DNA from: Oreohelix idahoensis | Lineage: Eukaryota > Mollusca > Gastropoda > Stylommatophora > Oreohelicidae | Reading direction: 5' to 3' | Length of the DNA stretch: 64,000 nucleotides | NCBI GenBank assembly: GCA_024509875.1 | Contig: JAMPIV010011335.1 | Span: 124,001-188,000 of the forward strand | Shown: in pieces, positions 53,295-62,824 of the stretch | Layout of the letters: the number at the start of each line of letters is the position of its first letter | Numbering within the stretch: the first letter of the stretch is position 1 | Program-made: the position numbers and the translations under genes | The notes under the pieces: model-generated | What the model was told of the DNA's origin: nothing | Databases searched by the model: none | The model's input: the letters and a program-made list of their open reading frames with translations, nothing else

Positions 53295-53860
53295 GAATAC
53301 GCTAAAAAAAATGTTTAGGGGTATAAGTAAAAGTGAAAATAGTATGAACAAACTTTATTTTCAAAGGGTTTATAATGTATTCCCTGTGTGGTACCTGGAG
53401 GTCTCTGATGAGATAAAGAAAAAAAAAGACGACTACTGCTTTCTAATGTATGCCAAAAGAAGCGACTAATAGTAGACTGTGCATGAGGCTGGCAACTTCA
53501 TCATGTAAAACAAACTGCTACAGAAGCAACTATAATGCATGATGATGCACGGAGACCAAGCAGCGAGAATCATAATGCAAGGCATGAAGACAACACCTAT
53601 TAAAGAACTTAAAAATATGACATACCTCCAGCCAATGGAGGCCAGAAGAGAGCAAGCTTAGCAACCAGCAGAGAAATTCAGGAGACTAACAGACCACCAA
53701 TGTCCCATAGAATGGAAAAATAAAGCAAAAGAATGTTCATCAGCCATATCAGCACACAATACCACATATTCCAATCAATAAAAACAAATATTAAAATAAA
53801 AAATGACAGCAAGAGCAAGAGACCAATAGGAACAGAATAATAAACTTGCATATAAATAAT
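53295..53860. other. Non-coding stretch
   Basis: A faint relic of a LINE end (NYNARMMHGDQAARIIMQGM-like codons near 53530-53590) resembling the LINE-D RITGGMKTSPIQ region may be present on the plus strand, but it is too short to call. Otherwise nothing recognised. Confidence 0.35.
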
Positions 53861-53861
53861 T

Positions 53862-54118
53862 TTGTGTCCGATAGATAGAGTGGTTAGAGCACTGGTCTCT
53901 CGCTGCATAGGTGCTGGTTTTGATTCTCGGTGCTGACACACTTCAGTATACCCAGCTGTAAATGGGTACCTGACTGCTCTTGAGTTAGGGAAGGAAAAGG
54001 CAGCAAGGAAGGGAACTGGTCACCCCACCTCTTGATGCTGGACCTAGTATAATGAAATCTTTAACACTTCCCTCCCCTATGGCAGTATCTGCTATGGGAC
54101 TACAATTACCTTTTATAA
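53862..54118 (+). mobile_element. tRNA-derived SINE
   Basis: A-box region atagagtggttagagcac at about 53877 and B-box region ggttttgattctc at about 53911. A body follows with aaatgggtacctgac and ggtcaccccacct, and an end at attaccttttat. The layout and the tgggtacctgac body resemble tRNA-SINEs I associate with molluscs; this is from memory of the general pattern and not a database match. No anticodon stem or acceptor closure, so not a tRNA gene. Confidence 0.75.
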
Positions 54119-55155
54119 ATAATTAAAACAAGAGTTAATGCTCTTTTGGATATATCAGTACACAGCCATAAAGATATCTTGGTGCAGGTAAGCAGCATCT
54201 TTCCTGGAAGTAAGATACACAAAATGCAAAATGCATCTTGCTAGTTGTATATCAACTTTTTCTCCTCAACGTGAGAATTCCTCCAGTCTTCATATTATCA
54301 TTATCACAGTCAAATGCAAGATATTTCTCTCACAGAATAATATAGATCCCAATACTGCTGTCAATGACATTAAAGAAATTTGGCCCAGTAACAAAAATCT
54401 TATACTTAGGAAGGGATAGTAAGTTCTGCATTGACCAGACCATTACAAGCCTGAATTGTTACTACTGTCAGAACAGGCTTTCTTATCAGCCTTAATGTTT
54501 CTATAGATCACTGTGCTAAATGGCAAACATCCTCTCTGAGGAATAAATCTGCCACAGTCATATTCTGACATCTTTTTTAGCATAGGGGGATCTTTTTTTC
54601 TAGTACCACTTGAAACTTTGAGCAAATACTCTACCAATTACAAGATGGTACATGACTGCTTTGACACATCCTTTTGTTATCTTTACAACTACATCAAATT
54701 CAATGGAATTTAAAAACACCCAAAAAATTATTTTTAGGGTAAAAGATAAAATGGCATGTACGTGATGTTTACACCATGTAGTAGCCAAAGATCTCTGAGG
54801 AGACGAAGAATGGCCAACAAAAAAAAAAATGGACTACAGCTTTCTCTGGTACGCCAAAACAGGCATCCAATAGGAAACTGTGCTTGATGCTTCATCATGT
54901 ACAACAAACTGCTACAGATACTACCGTGACGATGTCATATTTCCCATGGAAAGATAAGCAACAGAATGTTTAAGAAAACTTTCATCAGCCACACCAACAC
55001 ACAATACCACAATTAATAAAATAAATATTAAAATTAAAAATGACAGCAAAAGCAACAAAGACCAATATATATTAAACTTGACTATAATTATCTCCTTTCT
55101 TATCAACCTCAATGTTTCTACAGATCACTGTTCTAAATGGGAAACATCCTCACAC
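54119..55155. other. Non-coding stretch
   Basis: No gene recognised. The sequences near 54600-54660 and 55240-55290 (acttgaaac-ttgagcaaatactctacca) are similar to each other, as are catcagccac/tatca-acacacaataccacat motifs near 53740 and 54990. An old duplication of a few hundred bases is therefore likely. Confidence 0.4.
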
Positions 55156-55159
55156 TTAA

Positions 55160-55199
55160 TTACTTAGTCGTTCCTCTTCTACCCTGGGGTGTAGAGGTT
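55160..55199 (-). mobile_element. Tiny LINE-A 3' end
   Basis: Forty bases match the last 40 bases of LINE-A in reverse (ttacttagtcgttcctcttc...gtgtagaggtt). An extreme 5' truncation. Confidence 0.7.
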
Positions 55200-55647
55200 C
55201 AACACATCTCTGACATCTTTTTTATTATGGAGCTTTTTTTCTGGTAACACTTGAAACCTTGAGCAAATACTCTACCACTGACAATCTGGCACTTGACAGC
55301 TTCCAGTCATTGGCAGCTAAAAATATGACTCCACAGCCTTGTCTTCTGAAACAGATCCCAATTTATGGGAGTCTTGGCAGTTAATGAATCTTTATTCCAC
55401 CCATGCCTTTGGCAGTCACATGGCACTCAATTAGCTAGACAAATATTAATTGCACAAGTGACAGTGCTCACCAGTAGGCCTTTTATCTTTTCACAAGCGC
55501 AACTAAGTTTTTGTGAATGTTTAGGAGTTTTTGGCCAAAATGTCTTTGCAAAGCTTCTTGCTCATTGTTTCATTAAGATTTGAGACTCATCTTTCATTTT
55601 ATTTTCATGTCAGTTTGAAGAACAAATTGCTATCAGTTTTCTCTGTC

Positions 55648-55687
55648 TTACTTAGTTGTTCCCCTTCTACAGTGAGGTGTAGAGTTT
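55648..55687 (-). mobile_element. Tiny LINE-A 3' end, second
   Basis: Again about 40 bases of the LINE-A 3' end in reverse (ttacttagttgttcccctt...gtgtagag). Orientation as at 55160. Confidence 0.7.
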
Positions 55688-55850
55688 TCTCAATCACCGG
55701 ACATAATTTAAAAAAAACAAAAAACTAGTGTTTTCAGATGAAATACTACCCAGAACTGTTTTGCAGATAAGAAAAATGAGGGCAGAAATAGTGAATTACT
55801 GCACTTGAATCAAGTGCACAGTCCCTTTTCATTACGGTTACTAATAAAGG

Positions 55851-56011
55851 TTTAGTGATGGATAGAACAAAGGTTTAGTGATGGATAGAACAAAGATTTA
55901 GTGATGGATAGAACAAAGGTTTAGTGATGGATAGAACAAAGGTTTAGTGATGGATAGAACAAAGTTTTAGTGATGGATAGAACAAAGGTTTAGTGACAGA
56001 TAGAAGACAAA
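55851..56011. repeat. 23-bp minisatellite, 7 units
   Basis: Units tttagtgatggatagaacaa plus agg, starting at 55851, 55874, 55897, 55920, 55943, 55966 and 55989. The last unit runs into agacaaactgaggaaatctg, which is LINE-B-derived sequence (WIGHKLRKSVD). The array therefore seems to have expanded from the edge of that relic. Confidence 0.95.
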
Positions 56012-56385
56012 CTGAGGAAATCTGTTGATCAAATTATTTCTTCTTTCTCCTTGTTGCTCCTAACTGAGCATGGAGTCATCACTGTCTCCAGGAAGTCTTC
56101 ACCCAGTATCTGCATGCTACTTACAGTGGTGATTTAAATGCAATCAATTTTACAAGATTGGTTACCAGCGTTATCAAAACCTCGTATTTAATTTCTTTAA
56201 GAAATATAGCAACATATGTCACCTGTAGGTACTTTAATATATGTTACTGGGAGCTTTTTAACTGCAGTAACTTTAATATACACTTCTGGATCTGGATATA
56301 TAGAAGAATGAGGTGCATCTCAGGGACAGAGAAGAAAACAAACAAAGAGGTCCTAGAAAACCAAGGTATGAAAACAGAGTTTTCC
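55985..56385. repeat. Dispersed duplicate, copy 2
   Basis: Partner of 50690-51125, including the start of a LINE-F relic (WIYRRMRCISGTEKKTNKEV at 56292-56350). It ends near 56385, where a LINE-A relic on the other strand begins. Confidence 0.8.
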
Positions 56386-56399
56386 AGATCAAAGACGCA

Positions 56400-57290
56400 T
56401 GTCACCTAACTAAGGGCCTTGTCATTGAGCTGTCTGAGTGTGAAGATAAGATCCAGTACTTTGGTTTGCTTGCAAGCTACATTGGACGTCTTCTATTTGT
56501 GGCTTAGCTGACGTATGTCTCTGCTCGAGGATTCTAGACTAAATTTTACAAAGAAAACTGACAAGAGATATGCCTCTATGATTCCCACATTGTTGGTTGT
56601 CACCCTTTTTGAAAATGGATGTTATGATGGCAATCTCCAAATCCTTTGATATGATCTTGTGGCACCAGACTGTAGGACCCTCAGGAGTAATAGGTCACCT
56701 GCTGCTCCACTGTGCTTAACCATTTCTGGTGTTATACCATCTTTTCCTGCTGCTTTGCCCATCTTGATTTTCTCCAGTACTGCCTTCAGGTCTTCCATTT
56801 TGATGCCATCTTCACCACCATTGGTTTCATCTTCTGTGACAGTGCTTATCATTTCTGAGGTTTGACCTTGCTCACTACCATGGAGCTGTGAGAAATTTTT
56901 CTGTCCATATTTTATCACTTCCTTTGGGGCAGTAAGCAATTTGTCTTTGTTTTTATTTTATATAAATTTAAGAGGGCATTGTTTTTCCTTTCTCATGTTC
57001 TTTAGGGTCTTGTAGAGCAATTCTTGTTTTCTTGAGTATCTTTTTCTGGCTTTTCTCCAAATTATTCTCAAGATATCTGTTTTGCTGCTAGGACCTTGTT
57101 TACTTCCAAGTATCACATATTCTCTATTTGTCCTGCTGTGTTTTTAAATTCTAAGTATTGTTTCTATGCCTTTTTATTCTCTTATTATCTCTCTGTCCAC
57201 CAAGTTGTCTTCTTTCCCTCCTTCCCAAGTCAAACTTCACCACATGCTTCTGCTGCCTTTATGATGTCTTTGAATTTAACACATTAACTA
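56400..57290 (-). mobile_element. LINE-A-like relic
   Basis: Minus strand: TKPVKH-like linker near 57260, KEVIKYGQKNFSQLHGSEQG, NGGEDGIKMEDLKAVLEKIK, MGKAAGKDGITPEMVKHSGA, ending near the SEKALE region at about 56410. It corresponds to 44.1-45.0 kb of copy 2 but is much more diverged, with many small deletions. Older than the other LINE-A copies. Confidence 0.8.
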
Positions 57291-57348
57291 CCGAATTAAA
57301 AAACACACTGTGGCCGAATTAAATTTTTTTCCCATTTTCATCCTGTAG

Positions 57349-57470
57349 GTCACCCGTGTGATACCGGGGCCCGAAAGGGGAGCAAAGAATAGTAACACTG
57401 TCCCCTGCCAAGCATGTCGTAAAAGGTGACTAAGGAGGGTTGGGCATGGGGCCGGTTACCCCATCCTGTA
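57349..57470 (+). promoter_or_regulatory. LINE-B 5' leader module
   Basis: Sequence from cacccgtgtgataccgggg to ccccatcctgtaaaaa. It recurs reversed at 6587-6709 (LINE-B) and as the head of the SINE at about 7310-7434. A conserved 5' segment shared by a LINE and a SINE is a good candidate for an internal promoter; no canonical A/B boxes were confirmed. Confidence 0.55.
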
Positions 57471-59251
57471 AAAAAAATTTAAACCACAAAAAACTTCAAC
57501 AAATATGAACAAGTCAAATAAAGAAAATAAAACACAGCCATCCAAAACAGGGGAAGGTCCTCTTGTGGGGAGGCGTATGATGCAACACAGAGAAAGCCGA
57601 AAGGAGTCTGTGTTGCTGACTAACCTTTCTTCTAGGAGAACTTCCAGATTTGGCACCTGGAATGTTCGGACATTAAACGAACAAGGGAAAGTGGCGCAAG
57701 TAGCAGCAGAAATGAGGGAATACAAAATCGAGGTTTTGGGAATGTGTGAAACAAAGTGGAAGACGAAAGTTCACACCACAGTGAAGGGGTAGCTCTTATG
57801 TTATCTAAAGAAGCACAGAAAGCACTCATTGAATGGGAAGCTGTTGGACCCAGAATAATAACAGCTACTTTCAAAACAGCTAAAAAGAAAATTCATGTAA
57901 ATGTCATCCAATGTTATGCACCAACTAATGACAAAGAAGAGTCTGTGAAAGAAGCATTTTATACTAAACTACAGGAAATTATGGATAAAGTAAAAAGAAG
58001 AGACATCACAATTTTGATGGGTGACATGAATGCAAAGATAGGTACAGTCAACACCGGATTTGAAGAAGTCATGGGAAAACAGGGGCTAGGAGTAATGAAT
58101 GAAAATGGAGAACTATTCGCAAACTTCTGTGCTTCAAATCAACTGGCTATAGGAGGAAGCATGTTTCCACATAAGAGAATACACAAGGCAACATGGATAT
58201 CACCAGACCATAGAACAGAAAATCAGATTGATCATATATGCATAAACAAGAAGTTTAGATCATCATTGCAGGATGTAAAGGTATATAGAGGAGCAGCTGT
58301 GGCATCAGATCACCATCTTCTGATAGCCAAAGTAAAAATGAAACTCAAGAGATATGCATCAATGCAAAATTATAGACAACAGTATAATGTAGGACAGCTA
58401 AGAAATCAAGAAACAAGAGACAAATTTGTGGTCACAGTATCCAACAAATTCCAAGTGCTCCAACAGCTGGAAGATGTAGAGAATACAGAAGACTATTGGC
58501 AGCAGGTCAAAACTGTATGGAAGGAGACATGTGAAGAAATACTGGGGAAAAGGGAAAGACAACAAAAAGCATGGATAACAACAGAAACCATCAATAAGAT
58601 AAAAGACAGAAAAAACAAGAAAGCAGATGTAAACACAAGCAAAATCAGAAGTTCTAAAGCCAAGGCTCAAGAAGTGTACACAGAAGCAAACAAAGAAGTA
58701 AAAAGAAGTATCAAAAGAGACAAGAGGAAGTATATTGAGGAGTTGGCAAGAGAGGCAGAAGATGCTGCAGCCAAAGGAAATATGAGAGAACTGTATAGCA
58801 GCACAAAGAAGTTAACAGGGAAATACAAGCAAACAAGTTGCCTCATAAAAGACAAGAATGGGAAACTGCTCAGCAATATACAAGAGCAAATGAAGAGGTG
58901 GACAGAATATTTTGGGGACCTTCTCAATAGACCAGCTCCCCAAAACCCGCCGGACATCCAGCCAGCAGAAGAAGAGCTACAAATTAACAGTGAAAGACCA
59001 ACGAAGGAAGAAATAAAGAAAGCCATAAAGCTTCTAAGAGATGGAAAAGCGTCTGGACCTGATGGCATTCCAGCAGAGGCCATCAAAGCAGATATCGACA
59101 AGGCTACAGAGATGTTATATAAATTACTTGGTAAAGTCTGGGAAAAGGAAGAGATACCAGCAGAATGGAAGGAAGGATATCTGGTTAAGTTGCCTAAGAA
59201 GGGAAATTTACAAGAGTGCACAAATTATAGAGGAATAATGTTACTATCAGT
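57349..59251 (+). mobile_element. LINE-B copy with 5' end but no 3' end
   Basis: Leader 57349-57504, then MQHRESRKESVLLTNL and GTWNVRTLNEQGKVAQVAAE (endonuclease start). A deletion at about 57765 shifts the frame. Then VALMLSKEAQKALIEW, ILMGDMNAKIGTVN, SDHHLLIAK, a long lysine-rich linker, and RT start GKASGPDGIPAEAIKA, NYRGIMLLSV, where homology stops at about 59251. The RT core is lost. Since LINEs lose 5' ends on insertion, the missing 3' end must come from a later deletion or rearrangement. Confidence 0.88.
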
Positions 59252-59282
59252 GACATCATCTATATGGAGTGCGCTGAGTTAA
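57756..59282 (+). pseudogene. LINE-B endonuclease and linker, 508 codons
   Basis: A long frame holding most of the endonuclease (GDMN at about residue 90, CINKKF, SDHH) and the linker, ending after NYRGIMLLSV with foreign residues and a stop. The first endonuclease strand (TWNVRTL) is in another frame at 57505-57792; a small deletion separates them. No RT catalytic residues remain. Confidence 0.85.
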
Positions 59283-59538
59283 ACAAGATATCACACCATT
59301 TTGAGCGTTGGAGAATTCATCATCATTCTCTTGCTGTGTGAACCGCTTACTCATATCAGCAATGTTTCTTTCTGTGAATATGCAACCATGTAGATTAGTT
59401 TTCAGCATAGTTAGCGCACAAAATGTTAAAATATTCATCATCATTATAGTTACTGTTCCAATGTAGTAGTGTCATACGAACACGTCATCATACACGCAAT
59501 AGTTTCTTGATCAGGACATCATGAAGTTTGTTCATGGG

Positions 59539-60455
59539 TTAGTTGGAATTCTGTGAGTCACCTGTATTTGTAGAGTTGATAGGTGATATAGAATCTTTAA
59601 TGCAACGCGACAGAACATCAGCCAATACATTTTGGCTTCCGTTAATGGCTTTGATGTCATAATCGTATGGTTGAAGAGCGAGCGAGGCCCTGGCGGCCTT
59701 TCGTTTTTGAATCTCGCTGTTTTGAGATATGAAAATCCTTCTAGTCGGTTTCCAAGGTGAATCGGGTTCCCACCAGGTACCTTTGCAGCTTGGTGAAACA
59801 AAACACGATCGCCAGCAGTTCCCTTTCCACAATGGGATACCGCTGCTCTGTGGGCGACAATTTACGGCTGACATACATAGTTGGGTGCATGTAGCCTTCA
59901 AACTCCTGCATCAACGTTCCACCGATCCTGTTGCAGAGGCGTCTACTCTGAGGGGAAAAAGGAAATCGAGCTTCAGGTAATCTCAAAATTGGTGATTTAG
60001 AGAAGGAGCATTTAAGTAAATTTAAAGAGACATCGCACGCATGCGACGAGATAATTTTGTTTGGCGAGTTCCTCTTTACCAACGAAGACAGAACTAAGGT
60101 AATATCTGAAAAATTAGGCAAGAATTTTCTATAGAAATTTACCAAACCTAACAGACTGCGAACCTGTTTCTTAGTTCGAGGAATTTCAAGATTTTCGAGA
60201 TAGTAGAATCTTCAGGTTTAAGAAAAGCACCTTCTACTTTATGATCAAGAAAAGAAATTTCAGTGAAACCTATTCTTGTTTTAGAAGGTCTAGCAGTAAG
60301 ATTATGACGACGTAAGGTATTCAACAAAGACTGAATTCCAAGAACATGTTCTTTCCAAGTTTGATGGAATAGACAAATATCATCAATATAAATGATAAAG
60401 TTATTACGATAGAGAAAATCATTCGCATCCTGCGAATAAAGGTAGCAGTAGATAT
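59539..60455 (-). mobile_element. Gypsy-type RT-RNase H fragment 1
   Basis: Minus strand: NNFIIYIDDICLFHQTWKEH (RT catalytic IDD) at about 60400, SKTRIGFTEISFLDHKV, then in another frame MVNFYRKFLPNFSDI, RNase H residues GGTLMQEFEGYMHPTMYVSR and RELLAIVFCFTKLQRYLVG, then in a third frame ALQPYDYDIKAINGSQNVLA and DVLSRC. The frame stops about 20 residues after LSRC. The RT fingers are lost at 60455. Two frame shifts make it inactive. It is a diverged relative of the fragment at 62.8-64.0 kb. Confidence 0.85.
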
Positions 60456-60509
60456 ACAATTAATTAGAGAATCTAACAAAGTCAGATGCTCAGCATAGCA
60501 AAGAGCATA

Positions 60510-60839
60510 TCACATAGTCCAAGTATAGTTTCTAGATGTGTGCATTTTACATACATGATCATCAGAATATACAACCCTATTAGCCTCATCATAAGTACTA
60601 GGGGGAAACAAGTTCTCCTGTACATGATGAGTGAACAGAAAACATTCACGTCCCTGCAAAGGAACAAGTATAAAGTTATTATGTTCTGCTACCGGTGTAA
60701 CACGACCAGTAACACAAGAAGAAAGACATAGTATTATTAACACTGCCACACTACCCAGTGTAGTGGCTAGTACATACCACATGAAATCATGGGATGTCAG
60801 CATCTGAAAGAAAAAAGCTGACGTAATATTAATATCCAT
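60510..60839 (-). CDS. Hypothetical protein with one membrane segment
   Basis: From an ATG at 60839 the minus strand has about 109 open codons, with a hydrophobic run MWYVLATTLGSVAVLIILCL near its N-terminus, then cysteine-containing polar sequence. The frame is open a further nine codons upstream. No family recognised. It sits between two Gypsy-type fragments, but I see no motif linking it to them. It may be a chance frame. Confidence 0.2.
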   Translation of the reverse strand: MDINITSAFFFQMLTSHDFMWYVLATTLGSVAVLIILCLSSCVTGRVTPVAEHNNFILVPLQGRECFLFTHHVQENLFPPSTYDEANRVVYSDDHVCKMHTSRNYTWTM

Positions 60840-60866
60840 GTGATAAGGTCTTTTTTTGGTCACCAC

Positions 60867-62824
60867 GTTGATAAGTGCTATTTTGTGAATATGCTCGTCC
60901 AGTCACAATGTTCTTTAAATGGGTCAGGTTACCGACTGTTGGGGCCCTGACAAGGTGTGCTGTTAGATGCGTATATTCTGATGGAATGAGTGAGTGTAAA
61001 CATCAATAATGAAGACGCGAATGGATGACAGTTCTACAGGTACACAGGACACCCACTCCAATCACATGTAGAAGTCAAGGATGGCTGGAACTACTGTGGT
61101 CGTTTCATACTGTTTAATTGGACGTACACACTTGGACAGTACGAGTATAGTTACTGGAAAACAGGTCGACATGTATCATCATACTGTTGATCAATGGTCT
61201 ACAATCTTAAGTTGGCATTCATGTCGAAGAACATTACAATGGAACGTCCGTAGACAAGCACTTAGATTTCCACTGTTTATAAATATAACCATCAGGCCTT
61301 ACTGACCGATCATGTCAGTTAATAAATAATGATCAAGCATGACTCCTAGACAGAACCTCTTTTCTAGCGAAGATTTCTTTCGGTAAAGTTCAGCAAATAT
61401 TTCTGAAGACAATGTTAACCCACCAGTATTGGGTTTTCTTTATAACTGTGATCTCTTAATCATCACCTGATAATAAGGGGCATCCCTGTTCTCTGATCGA
61501 TGATCGACAAAAAATAGGATCCAAAATGGCTTCTGGTTCCAGTGAGAATTACTCACTATACAAATGCATAGTAAAGCTTCAATAAAGGCTTTGTTCATGA
61601 ACACAAATGTTTCTACAAGAATCAGCATATTCTTTCATCATAACTGCTGCATACAATCATATTCAGTGCTGCTAGGTAACATGTCATCCCGACATATTGA
61701 TATAGATAATAATCATGTAGACGTCTGCCCATCTAAGCCTAGCAAGGAAAAGTTCAGCAAAAAAGTTCTTTTACCTGGGCATGGGAAATACACTAGCAGA
61801 ACACATACGCCCTCTCCTGGCGTTACAGAATAAACACTGTGGAACTCATAGACTTAATAATCATATCAGAAACTATCTTCTTCCCCATAATAGATCACAG
61901 CGATCAACCAACTTCGGACTGGTCTCCGACATGGCATTAACCAGGCATTCCATTATCACGGAAGACCCTTTTTCCCATTCGCATGTGCAGACACTGCCTG
62001 ACCCCATAGTTCAGTACAAGGAAAAATAGTCCCACATAGACATACAAAGATATCACGATATAAGACCGAATCGTCTGAAATAGACACGGAGTAAACATAG
62101 ACTCGGACCATAAACATTCCTGCATAAACCTAAGCAAGAACAATCTGTTTCTGGCCCAACAAGGAACAGACCAACAAAATCTAGATTCATACGCCAAATT
62201 CGATATCCAGGGGAGATAACCCATATAACAAAAGTATCCATCAATCATGGGTGATATATCTTTGGCCAGGAAAGCATCCTGATTCTAAAAACAAATACTT
62301 TCCCTCAGACAAATAAATATTATAATAACTACATACATTGCCACCAGTAATCTGTTGGTAACAGACTATCGCAACCCCCGGGAAAAAAATGAAATTTTTT
62401 TTCTCATCTGAGAGCAACATGCAATAGGCTCACAACGCACGAATAATGCGCAGATGACTAATAAGAGCAATTTATAATGTCAAATTAAGGTAAAGTCGAA
62501 GCATAGATCGACTTGTGAGAATATATCTCAACATCTCAGAGAAAGCATTTCTCTTAAGCATAAATATTTCCAGGGAGGTGCCACCAACGTATACTACAAT
62601 GCTGGCAATGACACAATGCATATAACAATTTCATATTCAAGCACTATAAGTACATGATTGACAAAGAAGAAAAATCATCAAAGAACAGCGATGAATATAT
62701 ATCAATGAACGTAGTGATAATAGTGATACAATCACTATATTACAAATTACAATGTGTATCTATCTTGATATAGAAAAAGAACTGTTGTAGAGTTAGATGT
62801 GTTAAGAAGTCCAAGACCCAACAG
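60867..62824. other. Non-coding stretch between Gypsy fragments
   Basis: No recognisable integrase, envelope or LTR edge. Short open frames without motifs. Confidence 0.45.

Noticed and set aside
53862..53950. Functional tRNA gene
   Set aside because: A and B boxes are present but no acceptor stem or anticodon arm closes; the SINE body follows.
60510..60839. Envelope-like gene of a Gypsy element
   Set aside because: One hydrophobic segment is not enough; there is no signal peptide, cleavage site or fusion motif, and the position relative to either pol fragment is inconsistent.
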